Assembly: GCA_017893485.1 (NCBI GenBank)
Contig: JACEHZ010000374.1
Span: 1,045,001 to 1,109,000 of the forward strand
Reading direction: 5' to 3'
Length of the DNA: 64,000 nt
DNA from: Hemerocallis citrina
Taxonomy: Eukaryota > Streptophyta > Magnoliopsida > Asparagales > Asphodelaceae
The notes below the pieces were generated by a model that did no database searches, was not told the DNA's origin, and saw nothing but the letters and a program-made list of their open reading frames with translations. Both the position numbers and the translations under genes were made by a program. Positions 1 to 10,679 of the stretch are shown here, piece after piece; position 1 is the first letter of the stretch, and each line of letters opens with the position of its first letter.

Positions 1-211
1 CTACACATCTAAATTAGTTTAAATATGTAAAATCAAGTCATTTGAAATTCATTTGTCCATCCATCATATCATTATAAAAAAAGGATATTCAACCATACAA
101 TTTTGTAACACTTCAATGCATGGATAAATGAAATTTTATAATTACATGTGGGTGGACAAATGAATTTCAAATAACTTGATTTTATATATTTATACTAATT
201 TAGACATGTAG
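1..211. mobile_element. Foldback MITE with long terminal inverted repeats
   Basis: The first 60 or so bases are almost exactly the reverse complement of bases 150-211. The left arm starts ctacacatctaaattagt and the right arm ends actaatttagacatgtag. About 90 AT-rich bases lie between the arms, and there is no coding capacity. This is the structure of a small non-autonomous foldback DNA transposon. The element may extend left of the window, so its true end, target duplication and superfamily cannot be seen. Confidence 0.7.
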
Positions 212-266
212 ATCAATGTGAACAATTCGGCTCGTTGATACGAATGCCAAAAAACCGAGTGCACAC

Positions 267-472
267 TAGGGTAGGCCCCCACCTTGGGGCAGGTGAGGTG
301 GTCGCCTTAGGCCCCAGATTTTTTCCAATTTTAGGGTCCCCCAAATTTGTATTCCCCTTGTAAATATATGCACGTATTTTGCGCATAAAAAAATTATGTT
401 GTTATTAGGGACCCCCAAAATAATTATTTGGGCCTTTCGCCTTGGGCCCCCGAAAACTGAGGGCCGGCCTTA
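267..472. mobile_element. hAT-type MITE with 8-bp target duplication
   Basis: A 206-bp non-coding element is bounded by the perfect 8-bp direct repeat GTGCACAC (259-266 and 473-480). Its ends are imperfect inverted repeats, TAGGGTAGGCCC on the left and TAAGGCCGGCCC read inward from the right. Inside, runs of G/C (aggccccag, gggtcccccaa, agggaccccc, tttgggccttt) pair with each other. An 8-bp duplication with TAGGG-like ends is diagnostic of the hAT superfamily. It has no transposase and depends on one supplied elsewhere. Confidence 0.85.
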
Positions 473-480
473 GTGCACAC

Positions 481-648
481 AAAGGCTAGTGCACAACGGA
501 AATTAAATCTATAGCATCTTGTGTCTAGGGTAATTTAAAAGAATCACATCTATCCATCTAACCAAACATTGGAGTCCAGGGTTTAAACTAATTTAACAAT
601 CTATCCATCTAATTTATTTTCCAATATGGAACTATTATTCGAGCCATA
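481..648. other. AT-rich flank, no gene
   Basis: This is AT-rich sequence between the hAT MITE and the first copia LTR. No exon is visible. Its last bases (ATTATTCGAGCCATA, 634-648) recur at about 31317-31331, where they lie in a short insertion that splits RING copy A. The stretch may therefore be part of a small dispersed repeat. Confidence 0.4.
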
Positions 649-1353
649 TGTTGAAGAATCTACTACAACTCGTAGTGCTAATAGCGGAAACACACCACAA
701 GCAATAGAAACCACCAAGACTTAGATGAACCAAGAACAAGCCACCACAATACATGCAAGATCTCACAAGAACACAATCAATATGTAGAGATATCCAATAC
801 TTCTTATTCCCCAAGAAATACAAAGATTACAAAGAGATTACAACTCTCAATCTCTCTCTCACCTTTGAAACACTCGGAACAATCCCCTCTTGAAGTTGAA
901 CAATGACAACGACCCACCTCTTGATTACACAAATTGATTCTAACCCTAGAGTCTACGGCCATATATATAGCCCCCAAGTAAACCCTAAAAAATAAATACA
1001 AATCTAGCAATTGGGCCTTAAACTCGTAAGCCCAAAAACAATCAGCGCCGAAGTCGGTCGCCACACCTCCAAGGTCGGTCGACCACAACGTGTAGAGCCA
1101 AACCTGAGACACGACCGGTCGACTGCACGGTTGACTGTCCCCTCCTCTGTTGGACCTATACACTCGAAGAACTTTCAGCAGATTGGGTCGGTCGACCGCA
1201 CCCCCGGTCGGTCGACCGCGTGGTCGACCGCAACTCTCCAGACTGCATTCTTCTACTCGCTGTTTGTCTTCTCTTGCTACTTTTTCTCCTCATCTTCTTC
1301 TCCAACTTCAAGTACTCAGTGCCTACGTGTATTTGAGGCTACAATTCCTAACA
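649..1353 (-). repeat. 3' LTR of copia-1
   Basis: This 705-bp LTR is the partner of 3232-3925. It carries the promoter motif TATATATA (about 961-968, read on the minus strand). It also has a cluster of GTCGAC palindromes between 1070 and 1230, within reiterated ggtcggtcgaccgc. Similar palindromes recur in the LTRs of copia-C and of the chromovirus at 56733. Confidence 0.9.
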
Positions 1354-1942
1354 ATCTCTCACTTGGACCAAATACACAATGCTTCAAAGTTATTGCAATT
1401 TTTACCTCGCATTATCTCTGCCAATCTCCCACTTTCATGGAAGACCCAAGTACTCCCTATTCTAATGAAGAGCACCTCTGCCACTCCACCATGTAGAGTG
1501 CACCAACCACCCCTCATCACCTCATAAAGGATGTGCTCCACCAATCACATAGAGCACGAATACCGGAGAAACAACTTCCCGTGTTAGATTCCGAGTTACA
1601 AGACTCCCCAACTCGCAGAATCTCCACCAACACCGGACATGGTTCGAAATCTCTCAATGCACCATCTACATTAGAAGTCTCTGTAAATGACACATCTACA
1701 ATATCCGCGGACTATTCAACCCCTACAGTCTCAATTCGGTTACCCTCATCGACATCACCCCCATATCGATACCAGTGCTCTCTATCACACAAGAGCGACT
1801 TGAAGCTTTAACTGCCAATTTGCAAAGTACCCTCACAGTAGCAACGTCTTGCCCTTTAGGATCACTTCCATGGTCAGCAGCTCCCACTAAATTGGTAACC
1901 TCCCCTCTACAATTGAAAGAACTCCGTTGCACCCCACACAAC
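1354..1942 (-). other. Non-coding 3' internal part of copia-1
   Basis: About 590 bp lies between the protease remnant and the 3' LTR, where integrase, reverse transcriptase and RNase H would be in a full element. I recognise no domain in any frame. The deletion endpoints cannot be placed from this copy alone. Confidence 0.5.
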
Positions 1943-2488
1943 CTACTTCGATTCTGACTGAGAGTCAACTACAGGAGAAATGTCCCTCACGTCTCTAAGC
2001 AAATGCAATGTTTCCTCATGCTTCCCTTTTGCAATCACCCTTGAACCCACAGCTATACACCATTCCCTACTACCAACTGTAATAGACAACCCCTCCTTGT
2101 CTAGCCTTCCAATCGAGATAAGATTTTCCTTCAAGTCTGGAACATGTCTTGTATCCCGCAAGACAACACACTGATCATCATTGGCTTTCACGCGAACATT
2201 ACCAACCCCACGTACAGGACACCGGTGACCGTTCTCCACGATCATATCTCCAAAAGAACCCTCCTTGTAGTCATCAAACACCTCTCTCCCTAGAAAGCAA
2301 TGAAAAGAAGTTCCCAAATCAATACACCAATCTTGAGTGCCCAACTCCTTCCGAGCTGATAAGCATAGATCCTCAACAAGTCCCACTTGAGATTCCTTTG
2401 GGGTATCTCTCTTCGGTTTCTCCTGCTTCTTCTTCATATAAGCCTTACAAGTGCGCATATGTGACTCTTCTTGTGACAATACCAGCAC
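1943..2488 (-). pseudogene. copia-1 zinc-knuckle/protease remnant
   Basis: An open stretch of about 180 residues matches the copia aspartic protease region. The usual D-S-G-A active site is preceded by W-C/V-I; here it reads W-C-I-D-L-G-T-S-F-H. The middle residue of the catalytic D-S/T-G triplet is therefore leucine, which should abolish cleavage. Downstream are the family's conserved blocks ending H-V-P-D-L-K-E-N-L-I-S-I-G. The same block, more decayed, is found at about 41630-42060 in copia-C. No integrase follows. Confidence 0.8.
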
Positions 2489-2822
2489 TCAGGCCCATGT
2501 CCCCCATCGCTGTCATCAGACCCACTCTCAGATGAACTACTCTGATCCTTTCTTCTTCGCCTACTCTTAGATCACCCACGTCTCTTCTCAACGTACATTG
2601 CGGAATCTCTAGAAGATGATGATGGATATCCCCCGTTTCTCACCCTTCTCACCTCCTCGTTCAGAATGCTACTCACTGTAGTGTCGTCGAATCTGTCATA
2701 GTGCCTGTAATAGTCTGTTCCACCGTACCATAATTATCGGGTAAAGTAGATATAAGTAACAATGACTACCCCCGCTCTGAAAATTTCAAACCTGCAGCTT
2801 CCTTCTGGTTGTAAACCATACA

Positions 2823-3230
2823 CTAATTGTTCATATGCTCTGCTACTGAGCCCCCGTCCCTCAACTTCATATTAACCAATTTATTCAGATGATGAATTTG
2901 ATTAGATACCGACGGTTTCTCATACATATCCGTGAGAATCTCCATAGCCTCCTTTGTGGTCTTTGCCTTCGAGATATGAAATAACGCACTCCTACTCAGC
3001 CTCAACTAAATCTGCCTCAGCGCCTTCTGATCCAAACGATTCCAATCTACCAAGACCTTAGTATCCTTGTCTGCACCTACCGGCTTTTCATCAAATAACG
3101 GACCATCAAGATCTTCCTGACGAAGATACGCTATCATCTGAATCTTCCACATCCCGAAGTCACTCCTATCAAATCTCTTGATCTTCAATTTGTTATCGGC
3201 CATCTTGAACCAACCAGGCTCTGATACCAC
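2823..3230 (-). pseudogene. copia-1 gag remnant
   Basis: Two adjacent minus-strand open pieces (3006-3230 and 2823-3005) give the start of a copia Gag of the DUF4219/UBN2 type. The first contains F-D-R-S-D-F-G-M-W-K-I-Q-M, matching the F-x-G-x-x-F/Y-x-x-W-K motif of that family. The second has the I-H-H-L-N-K-L-V-N-M helix. They are split by a stop near 3006, and the rest of Gag is decayed. The related copia-C Gag begins near 40789. Confidence 0.75.
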
Positions 3231-3231
3231 T

Positions 3232-3925
3232 TGTTGAAGAATCTACCACAACTCGTAGTGCTAATAGTAGAAATACACCACAAGCAATAAAAACCACAAA
3301 GACTTAGATAAACCAAGAACAAGCCACCACAATATATGTAAGATCTCACAAGAACACAATCAATATGCAGAGATAACTAATACTTCTTATTCCCCAAGAA
3401 ATACAAAGATTACAAAGAGATTACAACTCTTAATCTTTCTCTCACACCTTTAAAACACTCGGTATAATTCCCTCTTGAAGTTGAACAATGATAACGGCTC
3501 ACCTCTTGATTACACAAATTGATTCTAACCCTAGAGTCTACGGCCATATATATAGCCCTCAAGTAAATCCTAAAAGATAAACACAAATTCAGCAATTGGG
3601 CCTTAAACTCGTAAGCCCAAAAATAATCAGCGCCGAAGTCGGTCAACCGCACCCCCAAGGTCGGTCGACCGCAACGTGTAGAGCCAAACCCGAGACACGA
3701 TCGGTTGACTGCACGGTCGATCGTCCCCTCCTTTGTTGGACCTGTACACTCGAAGAACTCTTAGCAGATTGAGTCGGTCGACCGCACCTCCGGTCGGTCG
3801 ACCGCAACTCTCCAGATTGCATTCTTCTACTCGCTGTTTGTCTTCTTTTGCTTCTTTGTCTCCTTTTTTTTCTCCAACTTCAAGTATTCAGCGCCTACGT
3901 GTATTTGAGTCCACAATTCCTAACA
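3232..3925 (-). repeat. 5' LTR of copia-1
   Basis: This 694-bp LTR is next to the primer site at 3217-3229. It is alignable over its length with 649-1353, including the TATA motif near 3547 and GTCGACC palindromes near 3664, 3777 and 3797. Some of the palindromes in the other LTR have been lost here by substitution. Confidence 0.9.
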
Positions 3926-4362
3926 CCACAACCTCAACAATATATTCATTGAATGGTTACAATATCCAGAAATGAGAAATTGAGTAGTGCAAATGGGTCA
4001 AACAGCTTGCATTCATTCTAACTTCACACATTTTGGGAGCCGCTTAAATGATCAAATATTGCTTAGTGATGTATTTATCCCAATAATATCATTCTTGTAA
4101 TCATCATAAAAATGCAAGTTTAACTTTTCCTGCTTTTTATTTTTTGTCGATAATGGTAGAGCATGCTTGAAGCTTAATTTTCTTATAGATACAAAAATGG
4201 ATTAGTAGAAAGAACAATAATCATGAAATGCAATGAGATTACAGAGAAACTGACAGTTTACAAATTCACATCAGCCACGATCTTCTTTGTATATACTTAA
4301 ATTCCATCTCTGCTTTTACGCATCAGTAAGTAATCATTGAAATCCACTACTTATGTAGTACT
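3926..4362. other. Host DNA, possibly AGL6 intron
   Basis: This is unique AT-rich sequence between the two retroelements. It is interrupted at 4362 by the Tat element and resumes at 14827. I find no MADS-box exon in it. If the AGL6-like gene to the right is intact, this would be part of its long intron, but that is inference. Confidence 0.4.
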
Positions 4363-4982
4363 TGTTGCTGCTTATTTCGGTGTAGGAGCAAACCGACAGT
4401 GAGTTAATAAATGAAGGACACTACTACAAGTCAAACCTGTGACCTAGCCGTTATAAACTGTTAGGGCTCCTGAAAATGGATCTGGACCGTTGATTAACCT
4501 CCTGTGATCTGAATTCGACGGTGGATGATGTGGCCGACGGACCTGCAAAAATGCCTGAAACACTGGGATGTGGTCCCGGCGACAGACCCTCCGACGCTCA
4601 AGTCAGAAGTAGAAAGAGAGAGTAAGAAAGTGAAAACTGGTGAATTATTGGTTACCTGGAGACTGAAGAGGGGGAGGGTATTTATAGGCCTGAGAGACAA
4701 TCTAGAAGCCGAATCGTGACCATCGGATCTTTCATGTCACCCCCCTGAAGTGATAAAATATCCCTGTGAGGGGATAAGAAATTTGACTCGTAGCCATCAT
4801 GGGCTGGGTGTCTCTCTCAGTGGGCCTAGTCTGTCACTTTTTATGGGTTTGAGAGAAGTCCATATTTTTGAGTGGGCCCAGGCCTGTAAAATAGGCCTGT
4901 GATGGCTAATCTGCCTGTAGATACTTTGAGATCCGTGCTGGGATCGTACGGCTCTGATCTGCTGTGATTTTTACCATCATCA
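4363..4982 (-). repeat. 3' LTR of the Tat element
   Basis: The 620-bp LTR reads TGATGATGG... to ...AGCAGCAACA on the minus strand. It has a TATA box (CCTATAAATA, minus, 4679-4688). It is about 120 bp longer than the right LTR because of extra sequence around 4733-4860 that the right copy lacks. The difference is a deletion in the right copy or an insertion here. Confidence 0.9.
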
Positions 4983-5740
4983 TAAGCCCCCCATTCCTGG
5001 AAGGCAATTTTCATGGCTTTCGGGAAGTAGTACGTCTTATTTTTAGAATCTGGCGAATAATCTTAGCAGTCGGAGTGTTCGGAGATACCTGGAACTGATC
5101 TGTGGATTCAAAAGACAGTGAACACTTTTCTGGATTTTTCCATATTTTTTCGGATTTTTTCGAATTTTCTGGAATTTTTTGGGAATTTTCTGGGAATTTT
5201 TCCATAGTTCTTTGGATTTCTCTGAATTTTATGGAACTTTTACAATTTCAAAATCACTATTTCGAATTTTATAATTACTAAATTCAATTTCAATTAAATT
5301 TTTGGATTTTTAAATTATTTTTCCGAATTGAAATAATTATTTTTGAATTTTTTAATCAATTTTTCGAATTAAAAATGATTTAAAAATATTTTCTGGATTT
5401 ATCGGGGCTGGTACGAGATTTGAAGTTATCTGGGGTGCCCATCATGGCTGGGCTCGCGCTCTGAGGCGATCAGATGGCCGAAAGGCTTTGATCAAGCCGA
5501 AAAAACCTGAAGCACTGATCATGGGCTGGCGCGAAAATCTTGGAGATCCGACGGCGTTGGGCCGCCTTCTTCCACCCCTTAGCTCGGTGAATGTTTTTGA
5601 CGATATATTTTCTTCCTCTTCGTCCCATAGCTCGGCGAATGCTTCTGGAACATTCGCGCACTAGCCGGGTCGCTGCGCTTCATCTTCGTTGAAGGTACCA
5701 TATCGTCGAGCCTTCGCCACGTCGACTCACCACCTCGAAG
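4983..5740. other. Tat 3' untranslated region, degenerate GAATTTTC-rich tract
   Basis: After the polypurine tract, 5110-5400 is built from loosely repeated ttttcggattttttcgaattttctggaa-like words, which are AT-rich with a short period. From 5400 the GC content rises. No coding sequence is supported; short open frames here are accidental. Confidence 0.5.
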
Positions 5741-6545
5741 TGAAGCTTGCGGAGCTATGGTGAGATTCGGCCGAGCTATGGTGATAGCTCGCCTTTGCCG
5801 AGCTACAGAGCTTCTTCGCTGAGCTATGGAGCTCGAGCTCTGGCCGAGTCATCTTCGTTTTGCCAAGCTGTGGAACTCCATGGGTTTTTGGGTTTCGCCG
5901 CATTTCGAAGCTCAAGCTCTCACCAAGGTGTTGCGATCTTCGATGAGCTATAGTAGCCCTGACTTCGCCGAGCTATGGATTAGCGGAGCCATAGTAGCTC
6001 GTTCGCCGAGCTACGAAGTGAGAGATCTCGCTGAGCTATGGTAGCCCGTTTTGCCGAGCTATGGCCCTCCGAAGTTTTGCCGAGCTATGGATTCGCGGAG
6101 CCATGGTAGCTCGGTCGCCGAGCTATGGAGCGAGAGATCTCGCCGAGCTATGGTAGCCCATTTTGCCAAGCTATGGCCCTCCGAAGTTTTGCTGAGCTAT
6201 GGTAGCTCGTCGCCGAGCTATGGCCCTCCAAAGTTTTGCCGAGCTATGGTCCTTCGAAGTTTCGCCAAGCTATGGTAGCCCGTTTACCGAGCTATGGAGC
6301 GAGAGATCTCGCCAAGCTATGGTAGCCCATTTTGCCGAGCTATGGCCCTCCGAAGTTTCGCCGAGCTATGGTAGCTCATCGCCGAGCTATGGAGAAGGAG
6401 ATTTTGCCGTGCTATGGACTTGCAGAGCTACGATAGCTCGTTCGCCGAGCTACCGAGCGAGAGATCTTGTCGAGCTATGGTAGCCCGTTTCGCCGAGCTA
6501 TCGAGCTATGGTTCTTGCTGAGCTATGGAGACTCGTCTTCGCCGC
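5740..6545. repeat. GAGCTATGG tandem array
   Basis: A degenerate tandem array is built on GCCGAGCTATGG, recurring every 20-35 bp for about 800 bp. A higher-order block containing gagagatctcgccgagctatgg recurs near 6019, 6133, 6300 and 6457. Many copies include the near-palindrome AGCTATGGTAGCT. The array lies between the 3' LTR and the TATA box of the antisense gene. Tat elements are known for variable tandem repeats in this 3' region. The open frames through it are by-products of the repeat. Confidence 0.85.
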
Positions 6546-6709
6546 GGTGTCTTCTCGTTGAGGTAGGAGTAATATTATGCTTGGATTGTTGAAGTTGGTT
6601 TCAATCAAGAGAGTTTTGATCAATCTTGGAGTTGTCATGGGATAGTAAGGCTTGTCTCAAGAGAAGCTTGGTGTTTGATGAGTTTTTGTTGGTGGTGTTC
6701 ATAGTGCCC

Positions 6710-6892
6710 ACCAAGTGTTTGTGATTTTGCTCCCCCCACCATAGTCACCAAGTGTTCGTGAGATTTCCTCTTCCAGGATGTTCATAAGGTGTTTGTGAGA
6801 TTGCTCCTTCCAAGATGTTTAGAAGGTGTTTGTGAGATTGCTCCTTCCAAGATGTTCAGAAGGTGTTTGTGAGATTGCTCCTTAGTATTGCT
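6710..6892. repeat. 37-bp tandem repeat
   Basis: Near-identical copies of a 37-bp unit containing aaggtgtttgtgagattgct begin at 6786, 6823 and 6860. Two more diverged copies lie upstream, from about 6712 and 6749. It sits 160 bp upstream of the TATA box of the antisense gene. Confidence 0.85.
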
Positions 6893-7053
6893 TCTTCTGT
6901 TGACCGAACGTTATGACGACCATTCGTATTGTCGACTGACTGTCTGGTTGTTGAGTTACTACTACTATTGGACCCGGATCAATGTGATTTGACCGTCGAT
7001 TTGTTGAGAAGAGCCTAGATGTCGCCATGTGGCGATTTTACTCCCTCTGGTCC

Positions 7054-7060
7054 TATAAAT
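7054..7060 (+). promoter_or_regulatory. TATA box of the antisense gene
   Basis: TATAAATA lies in a GC-richer context (tcctataaataggggttg). It is followed by a pyrimidine-rich leader (cctttctctctcctaaaa) typical of plant 5' untranslated regions. The first ATG of the recognisable protein is at 7485, about 400 bp downstream. Confidence 0.65.
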
Positions 7061-8158
7061 AGGGGTTGATCCTATTCCCCCTTCCTCATTTACCACATTT
7101 CCTTTCTCTCTCCTAAAAACTTTTGGAGAGCTTCTCTCTTTAGAAATCGAGGCGTCGCATTTGGTGGTGCTAGCTCCAATTGTTGGTTCGGAGTTTCTTC
7201 TGCTTGGACTAGATAACTTTCTTGCGACTGTTGTTTGCCTGTCTAGTTTTTCGTCGATCTGTGCCTCTACTAGATCAGCTGGTCTAGATGGAGAAGAGGG
7301 TGTTATGCCTGATCACCTTCATGGAGTGAAGGGCGTTCGTGGTGAGGCTGATCGTCCCGCCGTTGTGGAAACGATCGTCGAACCTGAGAGAGATAGGGGG
7401 TGTAGGCTACAGACCCTGTTGTTCCTTGTTCTAGAGTTGATTAGAGAATACTCGGTAGTAGATCACTAGTTTCTGAGGAGCGGCATGGAATACGATGAGC
7501 CAGAGCTTGTTCATACTACTGAGGCTAATCATACCGCCACCATTCTTACACGCGATGAGTTGATCGTGATGAGAGCTAGTTTTGGCATTCCTAGTGAGTG
7601 CAGCTTACTCTGCCAGGGCCTGGCATCAGGGTGTGTTACGCCATGTTGGAGGAGTATTGTTTCGTTCCTTGCGATGCTTTCTTCGCGGGACTTCGTCTAC
7701 CCCTCCATCCCTTCCTTAAAGAAGTACTTAATTGGTATCGGCTGTGCTCGGTGCAGCTGATGCCGAATACATGGAGGCACGTCACTGGCTTCGTCTTGCA
7801 GTGCCGCCAGCTCGGAGCTGTGCCGAGTCTCGTAGTATTTAGAAGACATTTCAAGCTTATCCGACTCAGTCAAATGGAGGAATGTTTGTATCTCGCCCTC
7901 ACAAGAATAGGGGGCTGGTTGATACTCCTCGTTCATTAAGATGCTGGAAGGAGAAGTTCTTCATTATTTGCAGTGCCGAGCCGTGGGGAATTCCCACTAC
8001 TTGGAGGGAAACGGTTCCCTCGGCGGTGCAAGTGGAGCCGATAATGAGCATAGAGGAGAAGAGCCTTAGCGACACGCTTCTGGGGCTGAAGGTGTTATCG
8101 TGGCAAGATATTACTAACGAATTGCTCTTGGAAGGCGGCGTTGGACCAGCCGTTCCTA

Positions 8159-8289
8159 GTATGATTCTGTTGTTACTGTTTTCGTGCCTTGTTATCTATG
8201 CTTTTGTCGATTTCTAGCTTTTTGAGTTATGCCTCTACTGCTTTCCTCTGATTTTACGGTTTTTGACTATTCTGTGTTTCATCTCACAG
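8159..8289 (+). other. Intron 1 of the antisense gene
   Basis: The donor is CCTA|GTATGA and the acceptor CTCACAG|GTAAAA. The intron is T-rich. The exon on the left leaves one base of a codon and the exon on the right supplies two, so the frame used after 8290 follows directly from the frame before it. Confidence 0.6.
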
Positions 8290-8729
8290 GTAAAACGGAC
8301 ATGGATTTTGAGGATATCTTTGCAGAGCTGGATGCGATACAGAATAAGAGAGAGGAGGAGCCAAGGAAGCGGAAGAGGATGGTGTTGCGTCCTACTTCTT
8401 CCCTAAGCTTACCGCCCACGGTTTCCATTGCACAGACTGAGTCCCTTGTAGGGGCGCCGCCTGCCGTTGGGGCAGGTTCTTCTTTAGCTACGGTCGTGGC
8501 TAGTGCCGCGTCAGCCCCACTGACTGCTACGGCTACCGCAGTGCTTGTTAGTCAGGGAGACGTGGTCTACACTCCTGACTGGAATGTGAAGGCACAGAAG
8601 AACTTCTTGGGGAACTCCACTGCCTGTCTTGAGGCCTGTCGCCACCTCCTTACACCTTCTGATAGGGAGAGGTTAAAGATGGAGCCCCCCGAGAGATCGG
8701 TCATGGAGATTGCGAGGGTGCATGTGACC

Positions 8730-8813
8730 GTATGATCCAGTTTCCTTAGTTATTTATGTTGTGCTCCCTTTTCTTGCATCATTATGTTTTTAATTGATTT
8801 CTCCTTGTTCCAG
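8730..8813 (+). other. Intron 2 of the antisense gene
   Basis: The donor is GACC|GTATGA and the acceptor TTGTTCCAG|GCAATG, with a T-rich tract before the acceptor. It interrupts the reading frame exactly between codons. Without splicing the frame meets a stop at once (TGA in GTATGA). Confidence 0.65.
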
Positions 8814-10679
8814 GCAATGAGCCACTTCGGGCACTTGGTAGACTTTTACGCGGCCGAAAAGAAGAACATGAGGGCTCGCATCACTCGTGCCGAAAAAGAC
8901 AAGAAGAAAGCCGCCAAGGAGTCCAAGGCGGAGCTGGAAGGGATGAAGAAGAAGGAGCAGGAGGCGCGCCTTGAGTTTGAGGCATTGGCCGCAAAGGTGG
9001 AGGGGATGCGCCTCGAGCTAGAAGCATCCATGGAGAGAGAGAGAGTTAGCATTAGAGAAGAAGAACGCCGATCTTCTGTTGGAGCTGGAGAAGGCCAGCG
9101 CTGACGCGGACTCGGATGTGAAGGTGGAAGTGGCCAAGGTCCATGCGGAGTGTAAATCGAAGCTTTGGGGGGTGATGTTGAGGTCCTATGCCTTGGCAAT
9201 CTCACAAGTGGTAGAGCGCGTTTCGGTTTTGACGGGAAGGGCTACCATGTGACGTTTCGATCTGGTGAGCCTCATATCCCAATAGGAAGGATGATGTTCA
9301 GGCTGATAGTCCTATGGGAGGTGCGAAGAGCGGTTCTGGAAAGAAGATCAAGGGGAAAGGTCCAGCTGGAAGTGCCTTGTCCGAGATGATACCGAAGTAG
9401 GTGGATACTTGATTCACCTTGATGTACTTTTTGTCTTTTCAGTCTATTGTTGGATTGTTTCGTCTTAGACTTCGTAGTTTGCTTCTGTGATGCCTAATTG
9501 CGGACTAGCCACCACATCTCTGTATTTTCTTTCAATGCTTTAAAGAAACTATCTTCTAGACTGGTTATTGCTTGTCATATTGTGTTGATGTGCCTTGGAG
9601 CGGTGTTCGCTTGTGACACTTTGTACTTTGATCCTATGTCTGATTATACTTTTGGACTTGCTGACAGGTGATCGTGGGATCTGATAAAGATCCCCGAAGT
9701 GATGAGGTGGGGTGCCTTCGCAAGTAACTGTACATAACGGAATTGGCAGTCGACCATTTGCGTGTTCAGTCGGATGAGGAATGGTTGGAATTCGTTCACC
9801 TTAAGTCGGTGCTAGTTGAGCGGGATTGTGAGTTAGTACTCCTATATTCTAGTCGTCTGGCAAGCTTGCAACTGTCTTCGAAAGTGACAAAGAAAAGCAT
9901 TGGGGAATGTGCCCTACTCAGGGAGATAATTGTTGAGAAGGACTTGGAGCTATACCACCTCCAGGCGAGGCTTGGTGGGTTGCGGACGACAAGCTCTCTG
10001 CATGTTGTCGGTTCTAGGGAGGACCAGCTGGTTGGAGCGAAGAAAAGCACCACGACTGTTGCGAAGGATTATGTGACGGTAGGAGGAGCTGGGCCGAGTG
10101 TCGGGGGAGCTGTGCAAACAGCGTTGGTGCCCTTTCAACACCCCGTAGGCACCCCGAGAGGAGCATCGGCTTTGTTGAGTTTGACTTTGGTTGGTGGAGA
10201 GTCTCGCGCCTCGAGTGCCGGTCAGCAGTCACAGTCGCTGAGATCGACGTTTGCTGTGCAAAGTGCTGGCAGCCAAGGAAAGGAGGTGGTTGTAAGGCAT
10301 TGTATAAGGAGGCTCATGTCTCTCAGGAACAACGTTCCTCGCCCAGTAAGTCGCAGGGACGGCTTGTAAATCGAGTTGTATGGTTGATGTCTCCTTACTT
10401 GTAAATATTTATAGTACCGTTGAATATGAAATTGTGACTTGTGATAATTCTACAACTCTCTTTATGTGCTTTAGTCTTCGTTGTCGTGGTTGAGGCATTA
10501 TCGACGGGTTCTTTGTCGCTAAATAACAGGGCCTCAAGTCTGTTGCGTATAGCTTAAAGAGCTGTCGATAGTGTAAGATGGAGCTAAATTCATTTTCAGT
10601 CCTGTACCCAGCTAGTTGTAGGGACAATTCTGAAGGAGAATTGTTTTCCAAATTTGCTGTATGGGTCCTCTAATAGATT

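Larger units (their letters stand above)
649..3925 (-). mobile_element. Truncated Ty1-copia retrotransposon (copia-1)
   Basis: Two LTRs (649-1353 and 3232-3925) start TGTTGAAGAATC and end CTAACA, and flank only 1.9 kb of internal DNA. The primer site TGGTATCAGAGCC (minus strand, 3217-3229) lies 2 bases inside the right LTR, so the element reads right to left. The flanking bases CCATA (644-648) and CCACA (3926-3930) are a 4/5 target duplication. Gag pieces and a protease region remain; integrase, reverse transcriptase and RNase H are absent. The LTRs have drifted apart in many places, so the insertion is old. The LTR, Gag and protease are related to copia-C at 40126-50543. Confidence 0.92.
7485..10369 (+). 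pseudogene. Antisense additional ORF of the Tat element (Transposase_28-like), spliced and frameshifted
   Basis: The gene is opposite to gag. From ATG 7485 the protein resembles the family Pfam calls Transposase_28 ('putative gypsy type transposon'). Blocks include L-R-L-P-L-H-P-F-L, N-T-W-R-H-V-T-G-F and W-K-E-K-F-F, spread over three frames with shifts near 7605 and 7880. Two introns fit GT...AG and keep phase: 8159-8289 (131 bp, phase 1) and 8730-8813 (84 bp, phase 0). The next exon (8814 on) is a Lys/Glu-rich coiled coil, broken again near 9055. A last open piece, 9743-10369, has no recognised domain. The function of this family is unknown; despite its name it has no transposase catalytic motif that I can see. 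This copy is decayed. Confidence 0.75.

Noticed and set aside
5747..6483. Overlapping open frames through the GAGCTATGG array
   Set aside because: They are generated by the tandem repeat and show only repeated S-Y-G/A-E-L-W words.
5740..6892. CRISPR array
   Set aside because: The repeats are degenerate, directly abutting, without unique spacers, and the DNA is plant nuclear.
7485..8217. A DNA transposase, as the Pfam family name suggests
   Set aside because: The Transposase_28 name is historical. No catalytic acidic triad is visible and the gene sits antisense within a Tat retroelement.
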